Positions 12,926 to 24,827 of a stretch of 64,000 nucleotides of DNA are shown in pieces. Position 1 is the stretch's first letter. Each line of letters starts with the position of its first letter. Under the pieces are notes generated by a model. It searched no databases. It was not told the DNA's origin and saw nothing but the letters and a program-made list of their open reading frames with translations. Where the stretch lies: assembly GCF_027744825.2 (NCBI RefSeq), contig NC_071334.1:70912437-70976436 (forward strand), read 5' to 3'. A program made the position numbers and the translations under genes. Origin of the DNA: Synchiropus splendidus (taxonomy: Eukaryota; Chordata; Actinopteri; Syngnathiformes; Callionymidae).

Positions 12926-14156
12926 CATCTTCATCTCCATCTTCATCTTCACCTTCACCTTCATCTTCATCTCCATCTTCATCTTCATCTTCACCTTCAC
13001 CTTCATCTTCACCTTCACCTTTATCTTCATCTTCATCTTCACCTTCACCTTTATCTTCATCTTCATCTTCATCTCCATCTTGATCTTCACCTTCATCTTC
13101 ATCTTCATCTCCATCTTCATCTTCACCTTCATCTTCATCTTCATCTTCACCTTCATCTTCATCTCCATCTTCATCTTCATCTTCACCTTCATCTTCACCT
13201 TCACGTTTATCTTCACCTTCACCTTCACCTTTATCTTCATCTCCATCTTCATCTTCACCTTCACCTTCATCTTCATCTCCATCTTCATCTTCATCTTCAC
13301 CTTCACCTTCATCTTCATCTTCACCTTCACCTTTATCTTCATCTTCATCTTCACCTTCACCTTTATCTTCATCTTCATCTTCATCTCCATCTTGATCTTC
13401 ACCTTCATCTTCATCTCCATCTTCATCTTCACCTTCATCTTCATCTTCATCTTCACCTTCATCTTCATCTCCATCTTCATCTTCACCTTCATCTTCATCT
13501 TCATCTTCATCTTCACCTTCACCTTTATCTTCATCTTCATCTTCATCTCCATCTTGATCTTCACCTTCATCTTCATCTCCATCTTCACCTTCACCTTCAC
13601 CTTCATCTTCATCTTCATCTTCACCTTTATCTTCATCTTCATCTTCACCTTCACCTTCATCTTCATCTTCATCTTCACCTTCACCTTTATCTTCATCTTC
13701 ATCTCCATCTTGATCTTCACCTTCATCTTCATCTCCATCTTCATCTTCACCTTCACCTTCATCTTCATCTTCATCTTCACCTTTATCTTCATCTCCATCT
13801 TCATCTTCACCTTCATCTTCACCTTTATCTTCATCTCCATCTTCCCCTTCATCTTCATCATCATCTCCATCTTCACCTTCATCTTCATCATCATCTTCAT
13901 CTTCATCTTCATCTCCATCTTCATCTTCACCTTCACCTTCATCTTCATCTTCATCTTCACCTTTATCTTCATCTCCATCTTCATCTTCACCTTCATCTTC
14001 ACCTTTATCTTCATCTCCATCTTCCCCTTCATCTTCATCATCATCTCCATCTTCACCTTCATCTTCATCATCATCTTCATCTTCATCTTCATCTCCATCT
14101 TCACCTTCACCTTCACCTTCACCTTCATCTCCATCTTCATCTTCATCTTCATCTCA
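12925..14156 (+). repeat. TTCATC/TTCACC hexanucleotide array
   Basis: About 205 hexamer units, mostly TTCATC and TTCACC with TTTATC and TCCATC variants. The plus strand is almost pure pyrimidine plus A. A perfect 180-bp tandem duplication (13741-13920 and 13921-14100) lies at its right end. The 430-500-codon LH, FI and KM frames come from the repeat. Confidence 0.97.
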
Positions 14157-15803
14157 TCAGAGCTGAAGGTCCACCCTGGTTCCTCCAGTGAGAAGCAGGA
14201 CTGTGTGGAATCCTCGTCAGGTTTGTTTATTCCGTCTGTCCGTCATTTCTTCATCATTCCTCGCTCCATCGATCGTCTTCTTCATCAAGACTCTCTCTCT
14301 ATCTCTCTCTCACGGGTGGCGGTGGTGGTGGCGGTGGCGGCGGCGGTGGCGGCGTGTCGTCCGGGCCGGAAGCGCGGCGTCAGCGCTTCAGGACGTCCTT
14401 CAGCTGCAGGGTCGAAGCTGCTGACAGAGAAGGAAAAGCTCATCAGTTCATTTACTATTCTGACCCCAGAGATCAAAGCGCGGCCGCACAGTCGATCGCA
14501 GCGCGATCAATTCTGCTGCGGGTCCCAGTCTCTTAACGGCAAAATATTCACGGAAGACTCCGGAATGAACTCCAGGACCGTCCCGGAACGCTGACGGGCC
14601 GTCAGGTGTCCAGTCCTGGGCCAGGCCACCGGACGCGGGCGCTCTGCCCGGAGCCAGACGTTCCCCTGTCAGAGTGGAGTCCCGGCTCGCTCGGCAGACA
14701 CACACGCCGTCACACTTCCCCTGACTAGCGGGACAAATGAAGTCGCTGCCGTCACGACACCCGGGCCGGTTTGAGTGACAGCCGGGGTCTGGTTCCGGCG
14801 CTCCGGGACATCAGCGCAATTCCCGTCTGTCGGGGCTCCTCTCCTCCGCCGCTAACAAATCTCCCCGCTAACACGCAGTGAGCCACTCCGCCGCCATCAT
14901 CCCGCCTGCCACGCCATCGACAACGACAACTTCTTTCCCGGCTCGCTGCAGAGGAGGGATGCCGGATCCGCCGGGACGCCTGTCGGATCCACCAGCCCGA
15001 GCCGGGACACAAGCGACCCCCACTCGCCCCCCGAGAGGAGCAGTAGTCAGAGCACGCTGCTCACAACACCTAGAATAATGGACAGATGCTGACAGACGCT
15101 GGACGACCTTTAAACTCAACTCCAGGAGGAGAGGAGGAGAGGGGGGTCAGGAGGAGGAATGGGGAGGAAGGGAAGGGAGGAGGTGGATGGAGGGAGGTGG
15201 TTGTTAGACAGAGAAGGAGAGCAGAGGGAGGAAGATGGAGGGAATAAGCAGAGTGGAAGTGGAGGTGAAAGAGGAGGAAGAGGAAGAGGAGGGTAAACTT
15301 TGGCTGTGTCCCATCTCTCCCCCCAACACTGGGCTCCGTGTGGCGTGTCCCACTCCTCCTCACTGGCCGCTCACCACTTGATCACGTGATCCCTTCAAAC
15401 CCAGGGAGCTCCGGAGCTGACTTGAAACCAGGTGGGAAGATGAAGTGTGGAGAGATGTCCAGGAGACCACAGGACTTGATTTCACAACAGTGTTGGACAG
15501 GACAACAGGGACATGTTAGTAGCCAGGACCACTCTTCCCTGTGTTGACTCTCTCTGGTGTCACACGTCAGCCAGCCAAATGCTCCACCGTGTCCCACAAC
15601 ATGAACAATACAACATGGATGTTCAACAGTAGGTTTGGATTTCTCCTGAACAAACCACAGTGGGCTAGCATTCAGGCTAACGTTAGCATCCTCACACCTC
15701 TCACACGTCTGTCACCGCAACATAGGCTCCGCCCATTTCTCCTCCGCTGGTTCACCAAACCAAGTGAGATGATCAGCGCCGATGCAAGAGGTTGCAGAAA
15801 CGT
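14157..15803. other. spacer: GC-rich then purine-rich, no gene recognised
   Basis: Contains a GGT/GGC run at about 14320-14355, GC-rich sequence to 15060, and a GGAGG-rich stretch at 15120-15290. The rest is unremarkable. No RNA gene, exon or mobile-element terminus identified. Confidence 0.5.
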
Positions 15804-17959
15804 TGGAGCTTCACAGTGGAGGGAGCTTCACAGTGGAGCATCATAGTGGAGGGAGCTTCATAGTGGAGGGAGCTTCACAGTGGAGCATCATAGTGGAGGG
15901 AGCTTCATAGTGGAGGGAGCTTCAAAGTGGAGGGAGCTTCACAGTGGAGGGAGCTTCACAGTGGAGCATCATAGTGGAGGGAGCTTCATAGTGGAGGGAG
16001 CTTCAAAGTGGAGGGAGCTTCACAGTGGAGGGAGCTACATCGTGGAGCTTCATAGTGGAGCATCATAGTGGAGGGAGCTTCAAAGTGGAGCTTCATAGTG
16101 GAGGGAGCTTCAAAGTGGAGCTTCATAGAGGAGGGAGCTTCACAGTGGAGGGAGCTTCACAGTGGAGGGAGCTTCACAGTGGAGGGAGCTTCACAGTGGA
16201 GGGAGCTTCATAGAGGAGGGAGCTTCATAGTGGAGGGAGCTTCATAGAGGAGGGAGCTTCACAGTGGAGGGAGCTTCACAGTGGAGGGAGCTTCACAGTG
16301 GAGGGAGCTTCACAGTGGAGGGGGCTTCACAGTGGAGGGAGCTTCACAGTGGAGGGGGCTTCACAGTGGAGGGAGCTTCACAGTGGAGTATCATAGTGGA
16401 GGGAGCTTCACAGTGGAGGGAGCTTCACAGTGGAGGGAGCTTCATAGAGGAGGGAGCTTCACAGTGGAGGGAGCTTCATAGAGGAGGGAGCTTCACAGTG
16501 GAGGGAGCTTCACAGTGGAGGGAGCTTCACAGTGGAGGGACCTTCATAGAGGAGGGAGCTTCACAGTGGAGGGAGCTTCACAGTGGAGGGAGCTTCACAG
16601 TGGAGGGAGCTTCATAGTGGAGCATCACAGTGGAGGGAGCTTCACAGTGGAGGGAGCTTCACAGTGGAGGGAGCTTCACAGTGGAGGGAGCTTCACAGTG
16701 GAGGGAGCTTCATAGTGGAGCATCACAGTGGAGGGAGCATCACAGTGGAGGGAGCTTCACAGTGGAGGGAGCTTCACAGTGGAGGGAGCTTCACAGTGGA
16801 GGGAGCTTCACAGTGGAGGGGGCTTCACAGTGGAGGGAGCTTCACAGTGGAGGGAGCTTCATAGTGGAGGGAGCTTCACAGTGGAGGGAGCTTCACAGTG
16901 GAGGGAGCTTCACAGTGGAGGGGGCTTCACAGTGGAGGGAGCTTCACAGTGGAGGGAGCTTCACAGTGGAGGGAGCTTCACAGTGGAGTATCATAGTGGA
17001 GGGAGCTTCACAGTGGAGGGAGCTTCACAGTGGAGTATCATAGTGGAGGGAGCTTCACAGTGGAGGGAGCTTCACAGTGGAGGGAGCTTCATAGAGGAGG
17101 GAGCTTCACAGTGGAGGGACCTTCATAGAGGAGGGAGCTTCACAGTGGAGGGAGCTTCACAGTGGAGGGAGCTTCACAGTGGAGGGGGCTTCACAGTGGA
17201 GGGGGCTTCACAGTGGAGGGAGCTTCACAGTGGAGGGAGCTTCACAGTGGAGGGGGCTTCACAGTGGAGGGAGCTTCACAGTGGAGGGAGCTTCATAGAG
17301 GAGGGAGCTTCACAGTGGAGGGAGCTTCACAGTGGAGGGAGCTTCACAGTGGAGGGAGCTTCATAGAGGAGGGAGCTTCACAGTGGAGGGAGCTTCATAG
17401 AGGAGGGAGCTTCACAGTGGAGGGAGCTTCATAGAGGAGGGAGCTTCACAGTGGAGGGAGCTTCATAGAGGAGGGAGCTTCACAGTGGAGGGAGCTTCAC
17501 AGTGGAGGGACCTTCATAGAGGAGGGAGCTTCACAGTGGAGGGAGCTTCACAGTGGAGGGAGCTTCACAGTGGAGGGGGCTTCACAGTGGAGGGAGCTTC
17601 ACAGTGGAGGGGGCTTCACAGTGGAGGGAGCTTCACAGTGGAGGGAGCTTCACAGTGGAGTATCATAGTGGAGGGAGCTTCACAGTGGAGGGAGCTTCAC
17701 AGTGGAGGGAGCTTCACAGTGGAGGGAGCTTCATAGAGGAGGGAGCTTCACAGTGGAGGGAGCTTCACAGTGGAGGGAGCTTCACAGTGGAGGGGGCTTC
17801 ACAGTGGAGGGAGCTTCACAGTGGAGTATCATAGTGGAGGGAGCTTCACAGTGGAGGGGGCTTCACAGTGGAGGGAGCTTCATAGAGGAGGGAGCTTCAC
17901 AGTGGAGGGAGCTTCATAGAGGAGGGAGCTTCACAGTGGAGGGAGCTTCATAGAGGAGG
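15804..17959 (+). repeat. 17-bp minisatellite, about 127 copies
   Basis: Unit GGAGGGAGCTTCACAGT. Variants are TCATAGAGG, GGGGGCTTC, and GGAGTATCATAGT or GGAGCATCA insertions. Since 17 is not a multiple of 3, three units give a 51-bp translation EGASQWRELHSGGSFTV, open in all forward frames. This produces many overlapping false open frames. No splice or start context supports coding. Confidence 0.97.
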
Positions 17960-18189
17960 CTGCTCAGAACCAAGTGCTGGTGTCAGGGGGAGACATGGGA
18001 CACAGCCTTCCTCCTGATCCTCAGGCCTGTAACATGCAGCCACGTGACAGACTGACCTGAGACAGGAACCTTTCCGCCTCGCTCCCCTGATCCTCCATGC
18101 CCGGCACCAAAGTCAGGTCCTTTGAAACGGGCTGGGACCCGGGACTGGCTCCACAGTGTGGCACCAGTGACTCCAGTTTCCTGGTTGTT

Positions 18190-18440
18190 TTTTTTATCAG
18201 AATCAGAAAACTTTATTAATCCCAAGGGAAATTATGTTCGTGACATGCTCTATTATAAAGAGTAAAAAAAGCGATACAAAAGACCTTAGGAACAACGTGC
18301 AAGAAAATGCAGATTCAAGGACAGAGTGAACAGAAAAACCTGCCAAAGAATCCTTCACTGTAGTTTTTTCAGGGATGAATTGTACAGTCTTATTGCCACA
18401 GGAAGAAAGGACACTGAGGTCAGGGACCAAAGCAGATCAA
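18190..18440 (-). mobile_element. LINE 3' end
   Basis: Read on the minus strand, it ends AATTTCCCTTGGGATTAATA then AAGTTTTCTGATTCTGATA. This is a 3' terminus often seen in fish LINEs. Upstream is TCCTGTGGCAATAAGACTGT, also typical of such tails. Only the tail is present; the clade is uncertain. Confidence 0.6.
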
Positions 18441-18639
18441 AGCACGGTCGTCCAGGTCCAGCTGTGCGTCTGCAGCGGTGACGCGGGTCAGATGGTTCAG
18501 TCTCCTGGCCTTCTGTGGTCCACAGGAGAAGCTCTTATCTCCGTCAGACCCTCAGCAGCCTGTAATTAATCCCCACTATGGCTGTGGGGTGCGGGCGGAG
18601 GAGGTGTGTGTGTGTGGGGGGGTTATTGTCACGGGATGA

Positions 18640-18890
18640 ATGGCGGTGTTTCACGCTCAATTTACCGCCGGGTCTTATCGCCGCCGCCGAACATGAGCCT
18701 CGTTTAAAAGAGCTAATTAGCTGGAAAATACATGACAAGTCAATTGTAGCGGCGGCGGAGGGCTCGCAGGAGGCGGGGGGGCGGAGCTCCTGGCCGCCAC
18801 TGATACGCTTGTGCTGCTGTCGGCCACGCCCACGTCACATGATTCACGCTCGCCGCTGCACAATTAGCTAATTGATACGTTTGTTTGGGG
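18640..18890. promoter_or_regulatory. possible regulatory island with two homeodomain palindromes
   Basis: Two perfect palindromes, AGCTAATTAGCT (18711-18722) and CAATTAGCTAATTG (18861-18874), both contain TAATT homeodomain cores. The sequence around them is single-copy. It abuts the purine array on its right. Confidence 0.3.
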
Positions 18891-18906
18891 AAATGTTTCA
18901 CACACT

Positions 18907-20420
18907 GGAGGGAGGGGTGGAGGGAGGAAGAGTGAGAGGAGGAAGGAAGGAGGAGGATGAAGGGAGGAGGAAGATGAAGAGGAGGATGGAGGGAGGAAGA
19001 GTGAGAGGAGGAAGGAGGGAGGAGGATGAAGGGAGGAGGAAGATGAAGAGGAGGATGGAGGGAGGAAGAGTGAGAGGAGGAAGGAAGGAGGAGGATGAAG
19101 GGAGGAGGAAGATGAAGAGGAGGATGGAGGGAGGAAGAGTGAGAGGAGGAAGGAGGGAGAAGGATGAAGGGAGGAGGAAGATGAAGAGGAGGATGGAGAG
19201 AGGAAGAGTGAGAGGAGGAAGGAGGGAGGAGGAAGATGAAGAGGATGATGGAGGGAGGAAGAGTGAGAGGAGGAAGGAAGGAGGAGGATGAAGGGAGGAG
19301 GAAGATGAAGAGGAGGATGGAGGGAGGAAGAGTGAGAGGAGGAAGGAGGGAGAAGGATGAAGGGAGGAGGAAGATGAAGAGGAGGATGGAGAGAGGAAGA
19401 GTGAGAGGAGGAAGGAGGGAGGAGGAAGATGAAGAGGAGGATGGAGGGAGGAAGAGTGGGAGGAGGAAGGAGGGAGGAGGAAGATGAAGAGGAGGATGGA
19501 GGGAGGAAGAGTGGGAGGAGGAAGGAGGGAGGAGAAAGATGAAGAGGATGATGGAGGGAGGAAGAGTGAGAGGAGGAAGGAAGGAGGAGGATGAAGGGAG
19601 GAGGAAGATGAAGAGGAGGATGGAGGGAGGAAGAGTGAGAGGAGGAAGGAGGGAGAAGGATGAAGGGAGGAGGAAGATGAAGAGGAGGATGGAGGGAGGA
19701 AGAGTGAGAGGAAGAAGGAAGGAGGAGGATGAAGGGAGGAGGAAGATGAAGAGGAGGATGGAGAGAGGAAGAGTGAGAGGAGGAAGGAGGGAGGAGGAAG
19801 ATGAAGAGGATGATGGAGGGAGGAAGAGTGAGAGGAGGAAGGAAGGAGGAGGATGAAGGGAGGAGGAAGATGAAGAGGAGGATGGAGGGAGGAAGAGTGA
19901 GAGGAGGAAGGAGGGAGAAGGATGAAGGGAGGAGGAAGATGAAGAGGAGGATGGAGAGAGGAAGAGTGAGAGGAGGAAGGAGGGAGGAGGATGAAGGGAG
20001 GAGGAAGATGAAGAGGAGGATGGAGGGAGGAAGAGTGAGAGGAGGAAGGAGGGAGAAGGATGAAGGGAGGAGGAAGATGAAGAGGAGGATGGAGAGAGGA
20101 AGAGTGAGAGGAGGAAGGAGGGAGGAAGAGTGGGAGGAGGAAGGAGGGAGGAGGAAGATGAAGAGGAGGATGGAGGGAGGAAGAGTGGGAGGAGGAAGGA
20201 GGGAGGAGGATGAAGGGAGGAGGAAGATGAAGAGGAGGATGGAGGGAGGAAGAGTGAGAGGAGGAAGGAAGGAGGAGGATGAAGGGAGGAGGAAGATGAA
20301 GAGGAGGATGGAGGGAGGAAGAGTGAGAGGAGGAAGGAAGGAGGAGGATGAAGGGAGGAGGAAGATGAAGAGGAGGATGGAGGGAGGAAGAGTGAGAGGA
20401 GGAAGGAGGGAGGAGGATGA
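18907..20420 (+). repeat. 69-bp purine minisatellite
   Basis: About 22 copies of a 69-bp unit translating as MKRRMEGGRVRGGR then KEEDEGRRK. The plus strand is nearly all G and A with scattered T. Variants (ATGATGGAGG, GAGAGAGGAAG) recur at spacings near 262-303 bp, showing block duplication. Confidence 0.95.
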
Positions 20421-20424
20421 CCTT

Positions 20425-21400
20425 TGAACCGACAGCTAAGCTAATTCAAGCTAAGCTAACAGCTGCGCCAACTTTCCCCACACAGTAAATAAACCCTCCG
20501 TCTGTCGCGTCCTCCGCCGAGGCCGCGGACACTTTCTGCTTTATCGATGGCTGCAACAGCCGAAGGCGAGAATAAAAGCACGGCGGCGCAGCTGCCGACG
20601 CCGACGGATCCAAGAAACCAGTGAAGGAACGCCGTTGCCATCGTTTATGCTTTAATGCCACATTAGCAATCTGCGGCGCGCGGCGCGGCTGCCAGCGCCA
20701 CAGCGGCGGGCAGATGGGCCGCGCAGGAAGACAGATCCGCTGCCACATAAATCCAGCGCCGGAGCGGTCGGAGGTCGCTGCCAAGAGAAACACTTCCTCC
20801 CGGCTCAGACATTTGAGGGATGGACTCAGATGTCACCGCTCATTAGCATGTCAGCAAACACAAACAAGTGGCGCTGCAGATGTGCGCCGGCGTCGCGAAA
20901 CACAGGCGCTGTAAACGCTTCACCGTGAGCAAGCAGCTGTCGGCGCTAACCTGCCATCATCTGCCGCAGGTGTGCGAACCCAGCGAGCCGGGGTGACGGC
21001 AAACATGCTAGCTGGTCCTCTGACGGCCTCACACATCTCACCGCAGCCGGATCCAGATCAGTTCCCGAGACGCAGCCCTTGTGTGGTCCCGCGTCCTGGG
21101 CCGACGCGGCAAAGCGGCGCCGCCGTCTCCAGAGCAAACACGTCCCGCTGCGGCCTGTGTTTTCCCTCCACACGCTGGCGGGTTTATTTTGCTGCGTCGT
21201 GTGCGGCGCGGTGTTTGAGGAGCTTCTCGGAGGGACGGCGAACGGGTCCGGCGTGTTTGTGCTGGGCAGCAGCGTGTCGGGCTCTGAGCCGCGGAGACAA
21301 GAACAATAGTTGTGTTCCGCATGTGTGACATCATCGGCGGCTGTCAGCTGCGCACACGTGTGAGGAGAGTGACACTCCAGCAGAGGCACACGAGCGGGGC
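20425..21400. other. single-copy spacer, GC-rich
   Basis: No gene recognised. It is GC-rich with many GCGGCG words and AT-rich patches near 20640-20670. Short frames on both strands match no family I know. Confidence 0.5.
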
Positions 21401-21745
21401 CCAGTGTCCAGTCCAGTCTCACGTCCAGTCACGTTTAGAGTCCAGTGTCTTGTCAAGTCCAGTCCAGTCTTGAGTCAAGTCGAGTCTAGTCTGTAGTCAA
21501 GTGAAGTCTAGTCAAGTGAAGTCAAGTCCAGTCCAGTCTAGTCTCAAGTCGAGTTGCGTCTAGAGTCTTGTCAAGTCATAAGTCACAAGTCACTAGTCTG
21601 GAGTCGAGTCGACTCGAGTGTTGTCCAATCTAGAGTCTTGTCTAGTCTAGTCAAGTCTGGTGTAGTCAATTCAAGTCAAGTGTCAAGTCGAGTCTAGTCC
21701 AGTCCAATTGACTCTGATCTGACCTGATCTAAAATCTCAAAAAAC
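21400..21745 (+). repeat. diffuse AGTC-word repeat, first of three blocks
   Basis: Irregular repeats of AGTCC, AGTCAAGTC and AGTCTAG, ending CTGATCTGACCTGATCTAA. The same ending closes the two denser blocks to its right. Confidence 0.8.
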
Positions 21746-22837
21746 AAAAAACTGATGAACGAACAAACACAGGTAGGAAAGTGGGTGTCACAGCCGAATT
21801 CCAAAATGTGGCGCTTTATTAACACTTAACTGAGAAGCTTTCACACGAGCTAGCGAGAGGTCAAAGGTCAGAGCAGAGCTGAAAACTTCCGGAAGGTGCC
21901 TTCCTGTCGCCGGCAGCAGATGACATCACCAGGAAGGACGTCTTTCACTTCCCCTTGTTTGAGTGTGGGCGGGTCAAAGGTCGGGAGGCTGCCATCATCA
22001 TCATCGTCGTCGTCGTCATCCTCCTCCTCTTTGCCTAATCGCCGTGGCCAGCAGCAGCGTCCCGCCGTGGCAGGACCGTCCTGATGGGAGACATGTGGCG
22101 GCGGTTCAAGTCCCGGCGAGGAAATCTTTAATACCTTTAATACCTGGCTGAACGTGAGCGGCGCTCCATTACGGGGCGCCCTCCCTCCCCCCGCGCGGCT
22201 AATGAACGCCGGATCTCTATTTCAACCTTGAAGGGTCCGGGCGGCCAGGCGGGCGGCGCCGCGGGCGGCGGGCCAGTAATGAAGACAGATTAAAGCTTAA
22301 TGTGGCTTAATGTAGCAGGTGTCGTCCGCCGTCCAGCTCTACTACCTTAAAAGCCACTAAATCTCCCGCCGACTTCGCCGCCGCCGATGACTGTGCCGCG
22401 CTCGATCGATAGAAAAATTGTTAACACACCTTAACTGGGATCCATTAGAGGCTCCGGCGGTAATAAACGTCCCCGCGGGGCCCCGGAGGGGGACGCTGCC
22501 GCTGCACTCAGGTTAATGGGCAAAGTTGAGAGAAGTGACCACTAAATCTGGAAGGACGCCGCAGGCGGCCGGGGGCGGGGCCAGTGGCCGGCCCTCCGGG
22601 GGCGGGGCCTCACAAACCCAGGGCCCTTCAACTCACCTGACACCCCTGGCTTCCTCTGGGAGGACCTCCCCGCCACCAGGGGCCGCTGCTTCTCCAACAC
22701 TGTCCCTGAGTTCCAGAACGAAAACAGAGAAAAATCATAACAACCTCCACCTGCAAACACCTGAAGATCACTGACCTGAGGTAGAAGAGGGAAGTCAAGT
22801 GCAGAGCATCTATATATCAGTGAAAATCATAGGCTGG
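21746..22837. other. spacer with AT-rich islands, no gene recognised
   Basis: Single-copy. A CATCATCGTCGTCG microsatellite lies near 21993-22030. Positions 22200-22530 contain GATTAAAGCTTAATG and TTGTTAACACACCTTAACTG, a candidate regulatory island. An isolated B-box-like GGTTCAAGTCC is at 22103-22113. Confidence 0.4.
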
Positions 22838-24030
22838 TCTTGTCAAGTCCAGTCCAGTCCAGTCCAGTCCAGTCTAGAGTCCAGTCCAGTCCAGTCCAGT
22901 CCAGTCCAGTCTAGAGTCCAGTCCAGTCCAGTCCAGTCTAGAGTCGAGTCAAGTCAAGTCCAGTCCAGTCCAGTCCAGTCCAGTCTAGAGTCCAGTCCAG
23001 TCCAGTCCAGTCCAGTCTAGAGTCGAGTCCAGTCCAGTCCAGTCTAGAGTCCAGTCCAGTCCAGTCCAGTCCAGTCCAGTCTAGAGTCGAGTCCAGTCGA
23101 GTCCAGTCCAGTCCAGTCCAGTCTAGAGTCGAGTCAAGTCAAGTCCAGTCCAGTCCAGTCCAGTCCAGTCTAGAGTCGAGTCCAGTCCAGTCTGGAGTCC
23201 AGTCCAGTCCAGTCCAGTCCAGTCCAGTCCAGTCTAGAGTCGAGTCCAGTCCAGTCCAGTCTAGAGTCCAGTCCAGTCCAATCCAGTCTAGAGCCGAGTC
23301 AAGTCCAGTCCAGTCCAGTCCAGTCCAGTCCAGTCTAGAGTCCAGTCCAGTCCAGTCCAGTCCAGTCCAGTCCAGTCTAGAGTCCAGTCCAGTCCAGTCC
23401 AGTCTAGAGTCTAGTCTAGTCTAGAGTCGAGTCCAGTCCAGTCCAGTCTAGAGTCCAGTCCAGTCCAGTCCAGTCCAGTCTAGAGTCGAGTCCAGTCCAG
23501 TCCAGTCTAGAGTCCAGTCCAGTCCAGTCCAGTCCAGTCCAGTCTAGAGTCGAGTCCAGTCGAGTCCAGTCCAGTCCAGTCCAGTCTAGAGTCGAGTCAA
23601 GTCAAGTCCAGTCCAGTCCAGTCCAGTCCAGTCTAGAGTCGAGTCCAGTCCAGTCTGGAGTCCAGTCCAGTCCAGTCCAGTCCAGTCCAGTCCAGTCTAG
23701 AGTCGAGTCCAGTCCAGTCCAGTCTAGAGTCCAGTCCAGTCCAATCCAGTCTAGAGCCGAGTCAAGTCCAGTCCAGTCCAGTCCAGTCCAGTCCAGTCTA
23801 GAGTCCAGTCCAGTCCAGTCCAGTCCAGTCCAGTCCAGTCTAGAGTCCAGTCCAGTCTAGAGTCTAGTCTAGTCTAGAGTCGAGTCCAGTCCAGTCCAGT
23901 CTAGAGTCGAGTCGAGTCGAGTCCAGTCCAGTCTAGAGTCCAGTCCAGTCCAGCCATGTCTAGTCCAAGCTGGTCAAGTTAAGTCAAGTCAGGTGCAGTC
24001 AAATCAAGTGAAGTTGAGTCTGATCTGATC
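22838..24030 (+). repeat. CCAGT pentanucleotide array, second AGTC block
   Basis: Dense CCAGT repeats interrupted by TCTAGAGTC and GAGTCGAGTC. A 463-bp block is duplicated in tandem (start about 23041 and 23504), marked by TCTGGAGTCC (23191 and 23654) and CAATCCAG (23279 and 23742). The second copy has a 10-bp loss. It ends CTGATCTGATCTAATCC. Confidence 0.95.
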
Positions 24031-24827
24031 TAATCCCCGCCCCCTCCACCTGGAAGCACCTGTTGAGGCGTTCACTGACCTGAGCTAGAAGAGGGAAGTG
24101 CAATCAAATCAATCTTTCAGTGTAGAACCATGAGAAAGTGTTAGTGGTGACCAGGACCGTGACCAGCGCTGCCCCCTGCTGGCCGCAGCCTGCCCACTAG
24201 TTTGACTGCAGCTCACAACTTTGACCTTCCGGGAGCGGCCTGGTCCTGAGCCAGTCTGTCGAGTGTTGGGGGACCTGCTCCGCCCATCATGACCGCGGCG
24301 CGCCCGTGCGTGTGCATGGGGGGGGGGGGTGATTAAGTCCCATCATGCATCTGAACCTGGCGCCGGCGCTAATTACATTTACTTCATCTTGTAATGTTTC
24401 CGTCATAACTGCTAATTCAACCGTCCCGTCGTCTGCCAACTCGCGCGCGCGGCGCGGCAGCCAACATGCAGATGTCCTGTCACCAAGGCGACAGCAGCCT
24501 GGACGCAACAGCTTCCAATATTTCACTGTTAGATGGAAGTTTAGAGTCCAAGCCGTAACTCTCGCCTTCACACACACACACACGTTTGAATCGCTAGCCT
24601 TGTGAGGACCGCCATCACCCCCCAACTGTACCAACTGTCTGTGAAATGATCACAAGTCGACCCCGGCCTCACATCGTATCCTTGTTGACATGAAAGAGAA
24701 GAAAGTGTCTCATCTGTGTCATCACTCCAGCAACCTTGCTTTTGTCTGGAAGAGAAGACACTTGCAAAGTACATCAATTTGCCTGAAATAAAGAAACAAA
24801 TCATGAAGAACGTGCAAATACAGCTTA
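24031..24827. other. spacer between AGTC arrays
   Basis: The first 80 bp (CACCTG to AGCTAGAAGAGGGAAGT, about 24049-24100) resembles the left flank of the preceding array at 22747-22797. A CA-linked repeat fragment lies at 24573-24625. An AT-rich patch with GCTAATTACATTTACTTC at 24368-24420 could be regulatory. No gene. Confidence 0.45.

Noticed and set aside
12707..14594. Overlapping KMKM, LHLH and FIFI frames of 430-500 codons
   Set aside because: All are readings of the TTCATC hexamer array in different phases; no start context, splicing or conserved domain.
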